NCBI GenBank assembly: GCA_031270515.1
Contig: JAISXM010000020.1
Span: 1 to 12,899 of the forward strand
Direction: 5' to 3'
Source: Holosporales bacterium
GTDB lineage: Bacteria > Pseudomonadota > Alphaproteobacteria > BNTO01
DNA: 12,899 bases
Part shown: positions 1 to 7,425 of the stretch, in pieces
How positions within the stretch are numbered: the stretch's first letter is position 1
Layout: each line of letters starts with the position of its first letter
Translations under genes and position numbers: made by a program
Notes under the pieces: model-generated
The model's database searches: none
What the model was told of the DNA's origin: nothing
What the model saw: only the letters and a program-made list of their open reading frames with translations

Positions 1-663
1 ATATTGCGCCTTCTTGGAGTCAAGCTTGTGCAAGCGTCGTTCATTGGGGTTGCGCTGGCTCAGCTTGGGGAGTTTGCATTTCTGTTGACGACTGCGCTCG
101 AAAAGCAACCAAACAGTTCATTCGAATTTGCGGAAAAATGTTTGATCGCGCTGACGGTGCTGTCGTTGGCGTGTAGTCCATTTTGGATGAAAATCAACAG
201 CAGGCTGAACGTGATAACAGGTCGCAACAGTATTAATTCAGCAGGAATATTGTTGCGGTATTTATTTGGGCGGACCCTACAAATAATAAGGGAGCATCTT
301 CGTGTGTCGCAACGTGCATGCTGTACTTGTGCAAATGTATTCGTGGGCAAGTGTACGGAGATTGGTGGGATTGCGTCAAAATTTAAACGGAATGCTGACG
401 TAAAAATGGGCAACGCGCAATATCCGGTCATGTCGGCGGCGCCTGCGACGCCCAAGAATGTGAATGCGCCTCAATCAAGTGGAGGAGACGCCGCGAACGT
501 AGCCAAATCGGAGGATGTGGCTGGATCGGAGGATGTGGCTGGATCGGAGGCGAACGTTGGAACATCTGCTGAGGTTGGAACTGAGACGGTCCATGCGGAT
601 GAGTTGGCTGGAGCAGATGCGGTCGCGAATGTCGTAGAAACACAACCTGAGGAGAAGTCATAA
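1..663 (+). CDS. C-terminal part of a CPA2 (KefB/RosB-type) cation:proton antiporter, 5' end outside window
   Basis: The frame is open to the left edge, so the gene is partial and its true start lies upstream. The first roughly 60 residues match the last membrane segments of the monovalent cation:proton antiporter-2 family: the helix around GVALAQLGEFAFLL, then a second helix with ALTVLSLACSPFWM. These are typical of KefB/RosB-like inner-membrane K+ or Na+/H+ exchangers. After the last helix, a tail of about 150 residues shows no recognisable TrkA-N/RCK nucleotide-binding domain. It begins basic and Cys-containing (CCTCANVFVGKC), then turns low-complexity and rich in Ala, Glu, Gly and Val, with two copies of a six-residue repeat (SEDVAG). 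The stop is TAA at 661-663. The family call rests on motif recall from the short visible part; substrate ion and regulation cannot be read. Confidence 0.72.
   Translation: MLRLLGVKLVQASFIGVALAQLGEFAFLLTTALEKQPNSSFEFAEKCLIALTVLSLACSPFWMKINSRLNVITGRNSINSAGILLRYLFGRTLQIIREHLRVSQRACCTCANVFVGKCTEIGGIASKFKRNADVKMGNAQYPVMSAAPATPKNVNAPQSSGGDAANVAKSEDVAGSEDVAGSEANVGTSAEVGTETVHADELAGADAVANVVETQPEEKS
508..550 (+). repeat. 18-bp in-frame tandem repeat in the CPA2 tail
   Basis: The 18-bp unit tcggaggatgtggctgga occurs at 508-525 and again, identical, at 526-543, followed by a partial third copy at 544-550. It encodes SEDVAG twice. The period is a multiple of three, so copy number can change without a frameshift. 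The identity of the two copies suggests recent duplication. Confidence 0.9.
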
Positions 664-677
664 TATACGCAAAGTGA

Positions 678-686
678 TGATATAAA
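678..686 (+). promoter_or_regulatory. possible extended -10 promoter for the 1119-codon gene
   Basis: TGATATAAA matches the extended -10 form (TGn followed by a TATAAT-like hexamer at 681-686). It lies in the 98-bp gap between the antiporter stop and the next start, about 75 bp before ATG 762. No convincing -35 is seen at the right distance. An AT-rich spacer produces such matches by chance, so this is weak. Confidence 0.25.
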
Positions 687-761
687 TTCAGAATAAAGCT
701 AACGATTTTACAACAGAGCTATGATACTGTTGCGCTAGAGTTCAATTTATATTGGTAGATC

Positions 762-3700
762 ATGGATGAGTGGAATGGATGGCGTTTTCGCCAGTGTTTT
801 TTCGATAGAGCTTTGTGTCTTTCCGCGCTGTTTGGCACTGTTGCGGCAACATCATGTCAAGGTAATGCTTCTGCAGGTACAGATGTAGATACAAGTGCAT
901 ACATAGTTGATGCGTTGCTTCCAGCGGCAGATCCAGCAGAAGATCGGGGGGATGCATTGCCTCCAGCGGCAGATCCAGGGAAAGAACGGGGAGAGGCGTT
1001 GCCTCCAGCGGCAGATCCAGCAGCAGCTATTCGCGATTTTATGGATGCTTGTACGGCATTCGCTGATGCAGCAAACGTGCAGGACGCAATGTCTAAGTTT
1101 GTACAGTTTATATACAGCAATGCTAGCGATCCATATGCTGAAGAGTTACAACAGGATTTTTTCGAGCATGTACAAGCGTTGCAGATGTCTGGGGTCTCAG
1201 AGGAGTTATTGCTGGCGTTGCGCGATTTTATGTATCAATGCGCACAAGCGAAAGATGATATTTCACTTTGCATTTGCCTTGCTCATATCATGACTCAGAA
1301 ATCGGACGAATTGCATGCGTTAGAATACGTGAGGAGCGCGAGCAAAAATCTAGGCATTGCACGACCAGGAATTCTGGAGGTTGCTCTCAATATGATGGTT
1401 GACGCACACAAAACAACGTTAGACTTTTTTATTGAAATATGTCGTGCTTACGGTTTTTTTCCAAAATTATTGCGAACGATAGAGGTTCTCGGATCATTTG
1501 GTAGTACTCGCAAGGGTAGTAGACTCGACGGCGAATTTGAAAAGATGAGCGCATATTTTCCCGAACGCCCCCCCAATGTAGACTGGGAAAATGTAGTTGC
1601 ACATTTGAGTCAGTTCTTTGCAGCAGAAGAGGGACTACTGCCTGGGTCTAACCTGGCTGAGTTTATTAAGCAGTGTTTAGTAGATTCAATATTAAAAGAA
1701 GAACTTTCAAGTATAGTAGGGCAAGAACGTGTTGATTTTTTACTCTCTGTCGATGAATTATATTTTTCTTTTTTAGATTTTGTTGACATAGATTTGATTG
1801 ATATTGCGATAGATTGGACAAACGTCGTGTCATCTTGGAGAAAGGCTATTGAACCACGTTTGGCCGTTACGCCGCATTCGGATGAAGCGCTTCCTGAAGA
1901 TTATTATCGACACATAGCTACGTTGCCGCTTGAGGTGCAGCAGGGTATAAACAGGATGCCATATTTGCTGGTAATGAAAACGTCGCAGGAGAGTCAATAT
2001 GATCCCGCATATTGTTTTTGGCCTTTGCTCAGAGAATTTCGTGTTAGTTGGTGCAAGAGTTTTCGTGTTAAAATAGTCACTGATTCTGATTTGGCGTTGG
2101 CTTTCAAATTTGCACAACATCCTCGATTTTTAGAATTCATTGAAGACTCGATTGCGAAAGTCGTTAGCGATGATGTGCGAGCAATTCCGTGTGAATTAAG
2201 TAAGTCTCAGAAAGAAAGACTCGCTGAGGATAGCGCAGAACTCGCGCGATTCCGCCAAGAACGACGATATTTAAAGGGTCTAATAAAGGAAAAACAACGA
2301 GACGGTCAATGTCATGAGGACGAAGCGATGAGTGCACGTCTAGATTTCCTAGACGATATGATAGATGATCTGAAAAAACTAGTTGTTCTACCTGCGCAAG
2401 TGATAGATTTGAGAACGTTAACGGCTGGAGATAAATATGTGGTCGCTGATTCATTGAAGGGCTATTCCGTGTTTTTCAAACTAGTACATTGGGTGCAGCA
2501 ATGTTGCGGTGGGGCCGGCAGTGATCCTGCCAGCGTAGAAACGATTACGCAATTGTCCGATATGTGGAGGACTTTGCATGTGCACTTATTGCCAGTTAAA
2601 GTATTACTCCGCAGCCCGTTTGGTAATTTTGACAACATCCTAGCAATGATTTCAGATGTGAGTAATGCGTCATTGTACGTGCAAGCTCAATTGCACGTAA
2701 CAGCAGAGTGTCCAGGTCTTTGGTGCAAATTAATATCGCATCATGATTGGTCCGGGCGTACATTCTTTGAATATATTCTGGATAATTCAATTTATGAAAA
2801 GAATCCATTATTTAGTAATATTATCAATTCCATAACAACAGAGATAATGGTGGCAGATGCGAAGCGCTGGGCTTTTTATGGTAGATTAAATAGAGAAGCG
2901 AAACAATGTAGACATATTGGAAATCAGTTCATTAGTATTCCAGTAAAGACAGTAAAAAAAAGAGATGAAGTTGTGTTTACAATAGGCGGAGCTCTTGATT
3001 TGTCGAGTCCACACGCTTCAAAGTTGAGTTCTGTATTGGTGAAGCCACGACATATTATGGAATCTGTTGCCCAATTTTTACCCGAATTGTTTTTTCCTCT
3101 ATTGAACGTTGTGTACGACGGAATTTTCCCAGACGTGATTGGGTCGTTTAGTGAGAACACTAGGTTGGATAAACAATTGGTGTCGGCTCTTGTCCGTGCG
3201 CTAGGCATTCTAAAAGATGCTCCAGCTGTAACAAGTTTCATTTGGGAAAGAGACAAAGAAATTCTTTTGACTTTTATACGTGAGAGGGGGAAAATATCAT
3301 TAAATGACGTCGCTCGTACAGAATGTGTGCATCGATTGTTCTTACGTTTGATCGCTGATCCCATTTTGCAAAACTACGAAAAGTATAGAATGGATGTTCA
3401 GATGAGCGATATCATGGGGGACGCATTGATGCCAAGTTATATATCCTTTTGGAAGCGTTTGTTTTGTATTACAATGCATGAATCTAGCCTTGTGTTATCT
3501 GGCGACATTATGGGCGAAATTTTTAGCTCGTGTTTAGACTGTATCTACAAATCGGAAGATCCTGTCTATTTAGCGAGGAATATTATATCTAATGCATTCA
3601 TTTTGTTTGCACCTAGAACATTATCACGTTGTGGTTGTCACCTGCCTGAACCGTTTTCTCGCATGTTCGCAAGCAAATTCAATGATTTATTTATTAAAGG

Positions 3701-4121
3701 ATTGGATCCAAAGCTCTTGTACAAGGTTTTGGCCATGGATGGGACACTGTTCTATAATATATTTAGATCTTTTGTGTTGGCAACCACGCCAAGCGCTAGG
3801 ATGATGATTATTCCTTGTGAGTGGCCGAAAGACACGAATTTGCAAGTGCTAACGAACCCAGGTCATGGGATTCCACGTCTGTTTTTTGATGGATTTTTTG
3901 AGGATCTTGATTCTGTGGAGTTTCGATATCAGGTAATATGCGCGGCGAAATTGGATATTGTTGACGAGGAGTACGACTTTGAACGAACGCCAGCTTACAA
4001 CGCTCGCAAAGAGACATTTTTAGCAGAAAGACAGAAAATGCGAAAGGGGAATGTCTTTCAACAATCGCCTAAAGATCATTGGCCAATATTGCATTCGGTT
4101 GTGCAAGTTGAGCAGGGTTAG
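762..4121 (+). CDS. large orphan protein (1119 aa), predicted exported or lipoprotein, function unknown
   Basis: I do not recognise this protein. An uncharged stretch at residues 17-31 (ALCLSALFGTVAATS) is followed by Cys32. The run AATSC fits a permissive lipobox, so a lipoprotein or otherwise exported protein is plausible, although the N-terminal region is long and begins acidic. Residues 50-88 hold three 13-14-residue repeats with the core LPPAADP. The rest, to residue 1119, looks mostly alpha-helical with many hydrophobic, aromatic and Cys residues and no obvious internal membrane helices. A charged segment at about residues 478-540 (start ELSKSQKERL, end DDLKKLV) is a likely helical hairpin or coiled coil. 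No enzyme motif, U-box, ankyrin or TPR pattern was found. ATG 762 has no clear Shine-Dalgarno. The frame is open for 3.3 kb with only shorter competing frames, so it is very likely a real gene. A role in host interaction is only a guess. Confidence 0.8.
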   Translation: MDEWNGWRFRQCFFDRALCLSALFGTVAATSCQGNASAGTDVDTSAYIVDALLPAADPAEDRGDALPPAADPGKERGEALPPAADPAAAIRDFMDACTAFADAANVQDAMSKFVQFIYSNASDPYAEELQQDFFEHVQALQMSGVSEELLLALRDFMYQCAQAKDDISLCICLAHIMTQKSDELHALEYVRSASKNLGIARPGILEVALNMMVDAHKTTLDFFIEICRAYGFFPKLLRTIEVLGSFGSTRKGSRLDGEFEKMSAYFPERPPNVDWENVVAHLSQFFAAEEGLLPGSNLAEFIKQCLVDSILKEELSSIVGQERVDFLLSVDELYFSFLDFVDIDLIDIAIDWTNVVSSWRKAIEPRLAVTPHSDEALPEDYYRHIATLPLEVQQGINRMPYLLVMKTSQESQYDPAYCFWPLLREFRVSWCKSFRVKIVTDSDLALAFKFAQHPRFLEFIEDSIAKVVSDDVRAIPCELSKSQKERLAEDSAELARFRQERRYLKGLIKEKQRDGQCHEDEAMSARLDFLDDMIDDLKKLVVLPAQVIDLRTLTAGDKYVVADSLKGYSVFFKLVHWVQQCCGGAGSDPASVETITQLSDMWRTLHVHLLPVKVLLRSPFGNFDNILAMISDVSNASLYVQAQLHVTAECPGLWCKLISHHDWSGRTFFEYILDNSIYEKNPLFSNIINSITTEIMVADAKRWAFYGRLNREAKQCRHIGNQFISIPVKTVKKRDEVVFTIGGALDLSSPHASKLSSVLVKPRHIMESVAQFLPELFFPLLNVVYDGIFPDVIGSFSENTRLDKQLVSALVRALGILKDAPAVTSFIWERDKEILLTFIRERGKISLNDVARTECVHRLFLRLIADPILQNYEKYRMDVQMSDIMGDALMPSYISFWKRLFCITMHESSLVLSGDIMGEIFSSCLDCIYKSEDPVYLARNIISNAFILFAPRTLSRCGCHLPEPFSRMFASKFNDLFIKGLDPKLLYKVLAMDGTLFYNIFRSFVLATTPSARMMIIPCEWPKDTNLQVLTNPGHGIPRLFFDGFFEDLDSVEFRYQVICAAKLDIVDEEYDFERTPAYNARKETFLAERQKMRKGNVFQQSPKDHWPILHSVVQVEQG
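909..1025 (+). repeat. 42-bp in-frame tandem repeat encoding LPPAADP units
   Basis: Two 42-bp units (909-950 and 951-992) and a partial third (993-1025) encode DALLPAADP, DALPPAADP and EALPPAADP, each of the first two followed by a five-residue charged spacer ending in RG. Copies differ at several bases, so the array is older than the one in the upstream gene. It lies between the putative signal segment and the helical body, as a Pro/Ala-rich stalk would. Confidence 0.88.
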
Positions 4122-4125
4122 AGTT

Positions 4126-4145
4126 TGGCTGACAAGTTCCAGCCA
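4126..4145. repeat. stem-loop 1 in the spacer before rpsP
   Basis: A perfect 6-bp stem (tggctg at 4126-4131 with cagcca at 4140-4145) closes an 8-nt loop, starting 5 bp after the stop of the large ORF. No T tract follows, so it is not a canonical intrinsic terminator. Confidence 0.5.
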
Positions 4146-4152
4146 GGGATCT

Positions 4153-4181
4153 TAGCAAAGTCGCCTATTTCGACTTTGCTA
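4153..4181. repeat. stem-loop 2, perfect 11-bp inverted repeat
   Basis: tagcaaagtcg (4153-4163) and cgactttgcta (4171-4181) are exact reverse complements around a 7-nt loop (cctattt). It is the strongest hairpin in the window. Neither strand has a T run after it, so classical Rho-independent termination is not supported. RNA 3'-end protection or a dispersed palindromic element are alternatives. Confidence 0.8.
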
Positions 4182-4183
4182 GA

Positions 4184-4205
4184 GGCCCGGCAGCTATACC
4201 GGGTC
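4184..4205. repeat. stem-loop 3, GC-rich hairpin
   Basis: ggcccgg (4184-4190) pairs with ccgggtc (4199-4205), including one G-U pair, around an 8-nt loop. It starts two bases after stem-loop 2. The sequence style resembles short palindromic intergenic repeats of rickettsia-like genomes, but identity to any named element cannot be shown here. Confidence 0.55.
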
Positions 4206-4278
4206 CCCATAAAACAAGTTGAAACTCGTTGTCATGCAAGACCTGGATGAGGGTAAAAATTCAAATTGTTTTTATGGG
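4206..4278. repeat. long imperfect inverted repeat before rpsP
   Basis: The arms are 4206-4223 and 4260-4278. The right arm's reverse complement matches the left arm except for one extra A and one G/T difference. The 36-bp interior contains a further short pairing (ctc at 4225-4227 with gag at 4249-4251). It abuts stem-loop 3. It could be the terminal inverted repeats of a tiny element or an RNA fold. Confidence 0.55.
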
Positions 4279-4298
4279 CAGGTATATATGAATACGAT

Positions 4299-4320
4299 TC
4301 TCCTCAGCAAATTTAGGAGA
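4299..4320 (+). repeat. weak hairpin in the rpsP upstream region
   Basis: tctcct (4299-4304) and aggaga (4315-4320) form a 6-bp stem with a 10-nt loop, followed by a short pyrimidine run. This could be a weak terminator or leader element about 85 bp before rpsP. With such a short stem, chance is a real possibility. Confidence 0.25.
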
Positions 4321-4405
4321 TTTCCCCTCGTTTTAGTATTTTATCTAGAAATTCTTTTCAAACCTATGTAATCTCTGATTAGAGACGTCTTTCTTTCGAA
4401 GATAC

Positions 4406-4753
4406 ATGGCATTAAAAATCAGGATGGCACGAGGAGGCGCCAAAAAGCGTCCGTTCTATAGGATCGTAGTAGCAGAAAGCACAAGCCCACGGGATGGGCG
4501 GTTTGTTGAGCGCGTGGGACACTACAACCCCTTGTTATCGCACGATAATGCAGAGCGCGTTGTAATAAACGCGGACAGGGTTACGCATTGGATGGCGCAC
4601 GGAGCCCAACCCAGCGAGCGTGTCGCGCTTTTTTTGGCACAAGCAGGGATTATTCCTGCGCCGGAGATGAGTGCGCGCCCGAAGAAGTCCGCGCCGAAAA
4701 AGAAGGCGCAGGAGCGTTTGGCTCGCAATAGCGCGGAGGCGACCCCGGCGTAG
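4406..4753 (+). CDS. rpsP: 30S ribosomal protein S16
   Basis: This 115-residue protein opens with the characteristic S16 sequence: MALKIRMARGGAKKRPFYRI, then the V-V-A-E-S block and RDGRFVERVGHYNP at about residues 30-43. S16 binds 16S rRNA early in 30S assembly. The core ends near residue 88, followed by a basic Lys/Ala-rich tail (RPKKSAPKKKAQERLA) of the kind seen in alphaproteobacterial S16. ATG 4406 gives the conserved N-terminus exactly; there is no strong Shine-Dalgarno. In many bacteria rpsP leads an rpsP-rimM-trmD-rplS operon. Here the next gene is gyrB, 199 bp away, so that operon is broken. Confidence 0.96.
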   Translation: MALKIRMARGGAKKRPFYRIVVAESTSPRDGRFVERVGHYNPLLSHDNAERVVINADRVTHWMAHGAQPSERVALFLAQAGIIPAPEMSARPKKSAPKKKAQERLARNSAEATPA

Positions 4754-4812
4754 CTGGCCCAAGGTGTAATTGGCGCATAGTGAGTTGATACTTATGGCGA
4801 TTAATGTGCTAT

Positions 4813-4841
4813 TTGATACCTGTAGTTATCCGTAATATTAT
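4813..4841 (+). promoter_or_regulatory. sigma70-type promoter for gyrB
   Basis: TTGATA (4813-4818) and TATTAT (4836-4841) each match the consensus at five of six positions, with a 17-bp spacer. The predicted start of transcription is near 4848, giving a leader of about 105 nt. The -10 box lies inside the left arm of the AT-only palindrome at 4833-4855. Confidence 0.55.
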
Positions 4842-4855
4842 TGTTAATAATATTA
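4833..4855. repeat. AT-only perfect palindrome over the gyrB promoter
   Basis: taatattatt (4833-4842) and aataatatta (4846-4855) are exact reverse complements with a 3-nt centre (gtt). The element covers the predicted -10 box and transcription start of gyrB. It could be an operator or a supercoiling-sensitive melting element; AT composition alone makes short palindromes more likely. Confidence 0.6.
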
Positions 4856-4952
4856 TTGCGACTCAAAATTCAAGTTGCTCAATTTCAAATCGTTCTTGGG
4901 GGAGAAGATACGGCTAGCATTTACTAAGGTGCAAACATAACAGGATGCGAAC

Positions 4953-7328
4953 ATGACGAACTATACTGCAGATTCTATTAAGGTCTTAAAGGGATTGGAC
5001 GCCGTTCGCAAGCGTCCTGGTATGTACATTGGCGACACAGATGATGGAACGGGTTTGCACCATTTGGTCTACGAGGTCCTGGATAATGCCATAGACGAGA
5101 CGCTTGCCGGCTACTGCGACGACATAGTCCTGACCTTGCATGCGGACGGAGCGGCCTCCGTTATGGACAATGGGCGCGGAATCCCTGTGGACATACACTC
5201 GGAAATGGGGGTTGCCGCTGCTGAAGTCATCATGACTCAGCTTCATGCTGGAGGTAAGTTCGACCAGAATTCGTACAAGGTTTCCGGAGGGCTGCACGGC
5301 GTTGGGGTGTCTGTCGTTAATGCGCTGTCGAGTGTTCTTGAACTGACGATTTGGAGGGACGGCAAGTGCCACCAGATGACGTTCCGCGATGGTGTTCCCG
5401 TGGCGCCGTTGGCGGTGATTGGGCCTGCGGATGGCAAGCAAGGGACGCTGGTGCGCTTCTATCCGTCGCATGAAATATTTAAGATTACGGAGTTCGATTG
5501 CACGACTATATCCCACAGAGTACGGGAACTTGCTTTTTTGAATTCTGGCGTAAAAATCACCATAGTAGATGAGCGTACAAGTCCAGTATCCAAGACCACC
5601 GTCCACTATGATGGAGGCTTAAACGAGTTTGTTAAGCATTTAGATCGCAGTAAGAACGCCATTCATTCTAAGATGATTTCTGTTAACACGACAAAGGACG
5701 ACATTACCGTGAGCATGGCGATGGAGTGGACGGACAGCTACCACGAGAATGTGCTTTGCTTTACGAACAATATCCCACAGCGCGATGGTGGAACGCACTT
5801 GGCTGGCTTTAAGAACGCCCTGACGCGGTCTGTTTCAAACTATATAAGTCAAAACGCTAAGGTGCTGAGCAAGAACAAAGACCTGAAAGCAAATGTGACT
5901 GGTGAAGATATACGCGAGGGGGTGACTTGCGTGCTGTCGGTTAAGGTGCCGGACCCGAAGTTTTCGTCTCAGACGAAGGACAAGCTTGTGTCATCGGAAG
6001 TGCGCCCATATGTAGAGGGTGCCGTATCCGAAGCGTTGGACCTCTGGTTGGACGAGAACCCCGCGCTGGCCAAGGTTATCGTGAACAAAGTACTGGACGC
6101 AGTTGCGGCAAGGGAAGCCGCCAGGCACGCCCGTGAGCTGACGAGGCGCAAGGGGGCGCTGGATATCGCGTCTTTGCCGGGCAAGTTGGCTGATTGTCAG
6201 GAGCGAGATCCCAGCTTGAGCGAGATATTCATTGTTGAGGGGGATTCCGCGGGAGGTTCTGCAAAGCAAGCCAGAGACCGCAAGTTTCAGGCAATATTAC
6301 CACTGCGCGGGAAAATTCTTAATGTGGAGCGCGCTCGATTTGACAAGATTTTGACGTCTGCAGAGGTCGGGACCATAATAACGGCGCTTGGGACCAGCGT
6401 TGGGCGCGAGGAGTTCGATGCGTCAAAGCTGCGCTATCATAAGATCATAATAATGACTGACGCGGATGTGGACGGTAGCCATATTCGGACGTTGTTGCTG
6501 ACGTTGTTTTACCGGCAAATGAGGGAGCTTATCGAGGGCGGGTTCGTTTACATTGCGCAGCCGCCGCTGTATCGGGCGAAGAAAGGGAATTCCGAGACGT
6601 ATCTGAAGAATGAGCAGGCAATGGAGTCGTACTTGATTGGCTTGGCGAAGCAGGATGGTTACTTTGAAGGCGGAGATATTGCAAAAGTCGCCGCAGCACA
6701 CAGCATTATAGAAAAAGTATTAAGGCGGTTTAATAATTCGACAGTGTTTGAGCAATTGTGGCTTGAAGGGTACTTTGAGAACCCGACGTCAACAAACTTG
6801 AAGAACGTGGAGGCGCGCCTCAAAAAATTGGACGAGTCCGCGCGGGCGGTGTGGCATGTGGAGCGCAATGAGTTGCCTGGCGTGCCGGGGATTACCGTAA
6901 CGAGGACTGTTGCAGACGTAAGTGAGACTTGGGAGTTTGATGATAGCATCCTAGATATGCCAGAGATCCACGCGCTGTTGACGACTCAGGGCGACATCAG
7001 GGATATATTCAAGGAAGGACCTGTGGTGTACAGAATGAAGGATGGCACGCCGATTAGCATTTCGGGGCCGACGCATTTGATTCGCTTCCTTACGGAGAAC
7101 GGCAAGAAGGGCTTGTCTATAAACAGGTATAAGGGTTTGGGCGAAATGGATCCGGAACAGCTGTGGGAGACGACCCTCGATCCGCAGTCGCGCACGCTGC
7201 TGCAGGTTAAGATTACGCATCCAGAAGATGCGGACGACATTTTCTCCATTTTGATGGGGGACGTTGTGGAGCCGCGTCGTGAGTTTATTCAAACGAATGC
7301 GGATAAGGTTGTTAACCTCGACGCTTAG
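4953..7328 (+). CDS. gyrB: DNA gyrase subunit B
   Basis: GyrB is the ATPase subunit of the GyrA2GyrB2 topoisomerase that introduces negative supercoils. The 791 residues match a normal-length GyrB without the large C-terminal insert of enterobacterial enzymes. The GHKL ATPase motifs are intact: EVLDNAIDE (41-49), MDNGRGIP (71-78) and GGLHGVGVSVVNALS (112-126). The transducer domain follows at about 220-390. The TOPRIM domain has EIFIVEGDSAGGSAKQARD (424-442), PLRGKILNVE (450-459) and the metal-binding TDADVDGSHIRTLL (502-515). The C-terminal RYKGLGEMDPEQLWETT (725-741) is also present. Positions linked to aminocoumarin resistance (Arg135) and quinolone resistance (Asp431, Lys454) carry the usual residues, by recall of the E. 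coli equivalents. ATG 4953 has AGGA at 4942-4945, seven bases upstream. Confidence 0.98.
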   Translation: MTNYTADSIKVLKGLDAVRKRPGMYIGDTDDGTGLHHLVYEVLDNAIDETLAGYCDDIVLTLHADGAASVMDNGRGIPVDIHSEMGVAAAEVIMTQLHAGGKFDQNSYKVSGGLHGVGVSVVNALSSVLELTIWRDGKCHQMTFRDGVPVAPLAVIGPADGKQGTLVRFYPSHEIFKITEFDCTTISHRVRELAFLNSGVKITIVDERTSPVSKTTVHYDGGLNEFVKHLDRSKNAIHSKMISVNTTKDDITVSMAMEWTDSYHENVLCFTNNIPQRDGGTHLAGFKNALTRSVSNYISQNAKVLSKNKDLKANVTGEDIREGVTCVLSVKVPDPKFSSQTKDKLVSSEVRPYVEGAVSEALDLWLDENPALAKVIVNKVLDAVAAREAARHARELTRRKGALDIASLPGKLADCQERDPSLSEIFIVEGDSAGGSAKQARDRKFQAILPLRGKILNVERARFDKILTSAEVGTIITALGTSVGREEFDASKLRYHKIIIMTDADVDGSHIRTLLLTLFYRQMRELIEGGFVYIAQPPLYRAKKGNSETYLKNEQAMESYLIGLAKQDGYFEGGDIAKVAAAHSIIEKVLRRFNNSTVFEQLWLEGYFENPTSTNLKNVEARLKKLDESARAVWHVERNELPGVPGITVTRTVADVSETWEFDDSILDMPEIHALLTTQGDIRDIFKEGPVVYRMKDGTPISISGPTHLIRFLTENGKKGLSINRYKGLGEMDPEQLWETTLDPQSRTLLQVKITHPEDADDIFSILMGDVVEPRREFIQTNADKVVNLDA

Positions 7329-7349
7329 ATTATTAACATCTATGCTTAG
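7311..7349. repeat. imperfect 18-bp direct repeat spanning the gyrB stop
   Basis: 7311-7328, the last codons and stop of gyrB, and 7332-7349, just after it, align at 14 of 18 positions; both end in gcttag. This looks like a decayed tandem duplication of the gyrB 3' end. The second copy overlaps the predicted -35 of ftsY. Confidence 0.5.
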
Positions 7350-7374
7350 CGTATATAGACTATTTTCATATAAT
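7346..7374 (+). promoter_or_regulatory. candidate promoter for ftsY
   Basis: A perfect TATAAT at 7369-7374 has TTAGCG (three of six matches) at 7346-7351 with a 17-bp spacer. Transcription would start near 7381, about 36 nt before ATG 7417. The -35 is weak, and read-through from gyrB, 88 bp upstream with no terminator seen, is equally possible. Confidence 0.4.
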
Positions 7375-7405
7375 AAACGAGTCAAAGTTTGTCACAAAAA
7401 AAATA

Positions 7406-7425
7406 AATGAGTTGGAATGAGTTGG
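7406..7425 (+). repeat. 10-bp tandem duplication of the ftsY start region
   Basis: aatgagttgg occurs at 7406-7415 and again, identical, at 7416-7425. Each copy contains an ATG, in different frames. The first ATG (7407) opens a seven-codon frame (MSWNELV) that stops at 7428-7430, just inside ftsY; the second ATG (7417) starts FtsY. Confidence 0.85.

Noticed and set aside
762..4121. Possible resemblance of residues about 485-575 of the orphan protein to the core of eukaryotic Ufd2/UBE4 ubiquitin-chain factors (LKKLV hairpin region).
   Set aside because: The likeness rests on a few positions recalled from memory in a generic charged helical hairpin; flanking parts do not align and there is no C-terminal U-box. 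A profile search would be needed to revive it.
4153..4205. Stem-loops 2 and 3 as an intrinsic terminator of the orphan gene.
   Set aside because: No run of T follows on either strand, so the classical terminator definition is not met; recorded as hairpins only.
4234..4371. 45-codon plus-strand frame before rpsP (begins MQDLDEGKNS, ends with a hydrophobic stretch).
   Set aside because: No Shine-Dalgarno, starts inside the long inverted repeat, composition unremarkable, no family recognised; chance is the simpler explanation.
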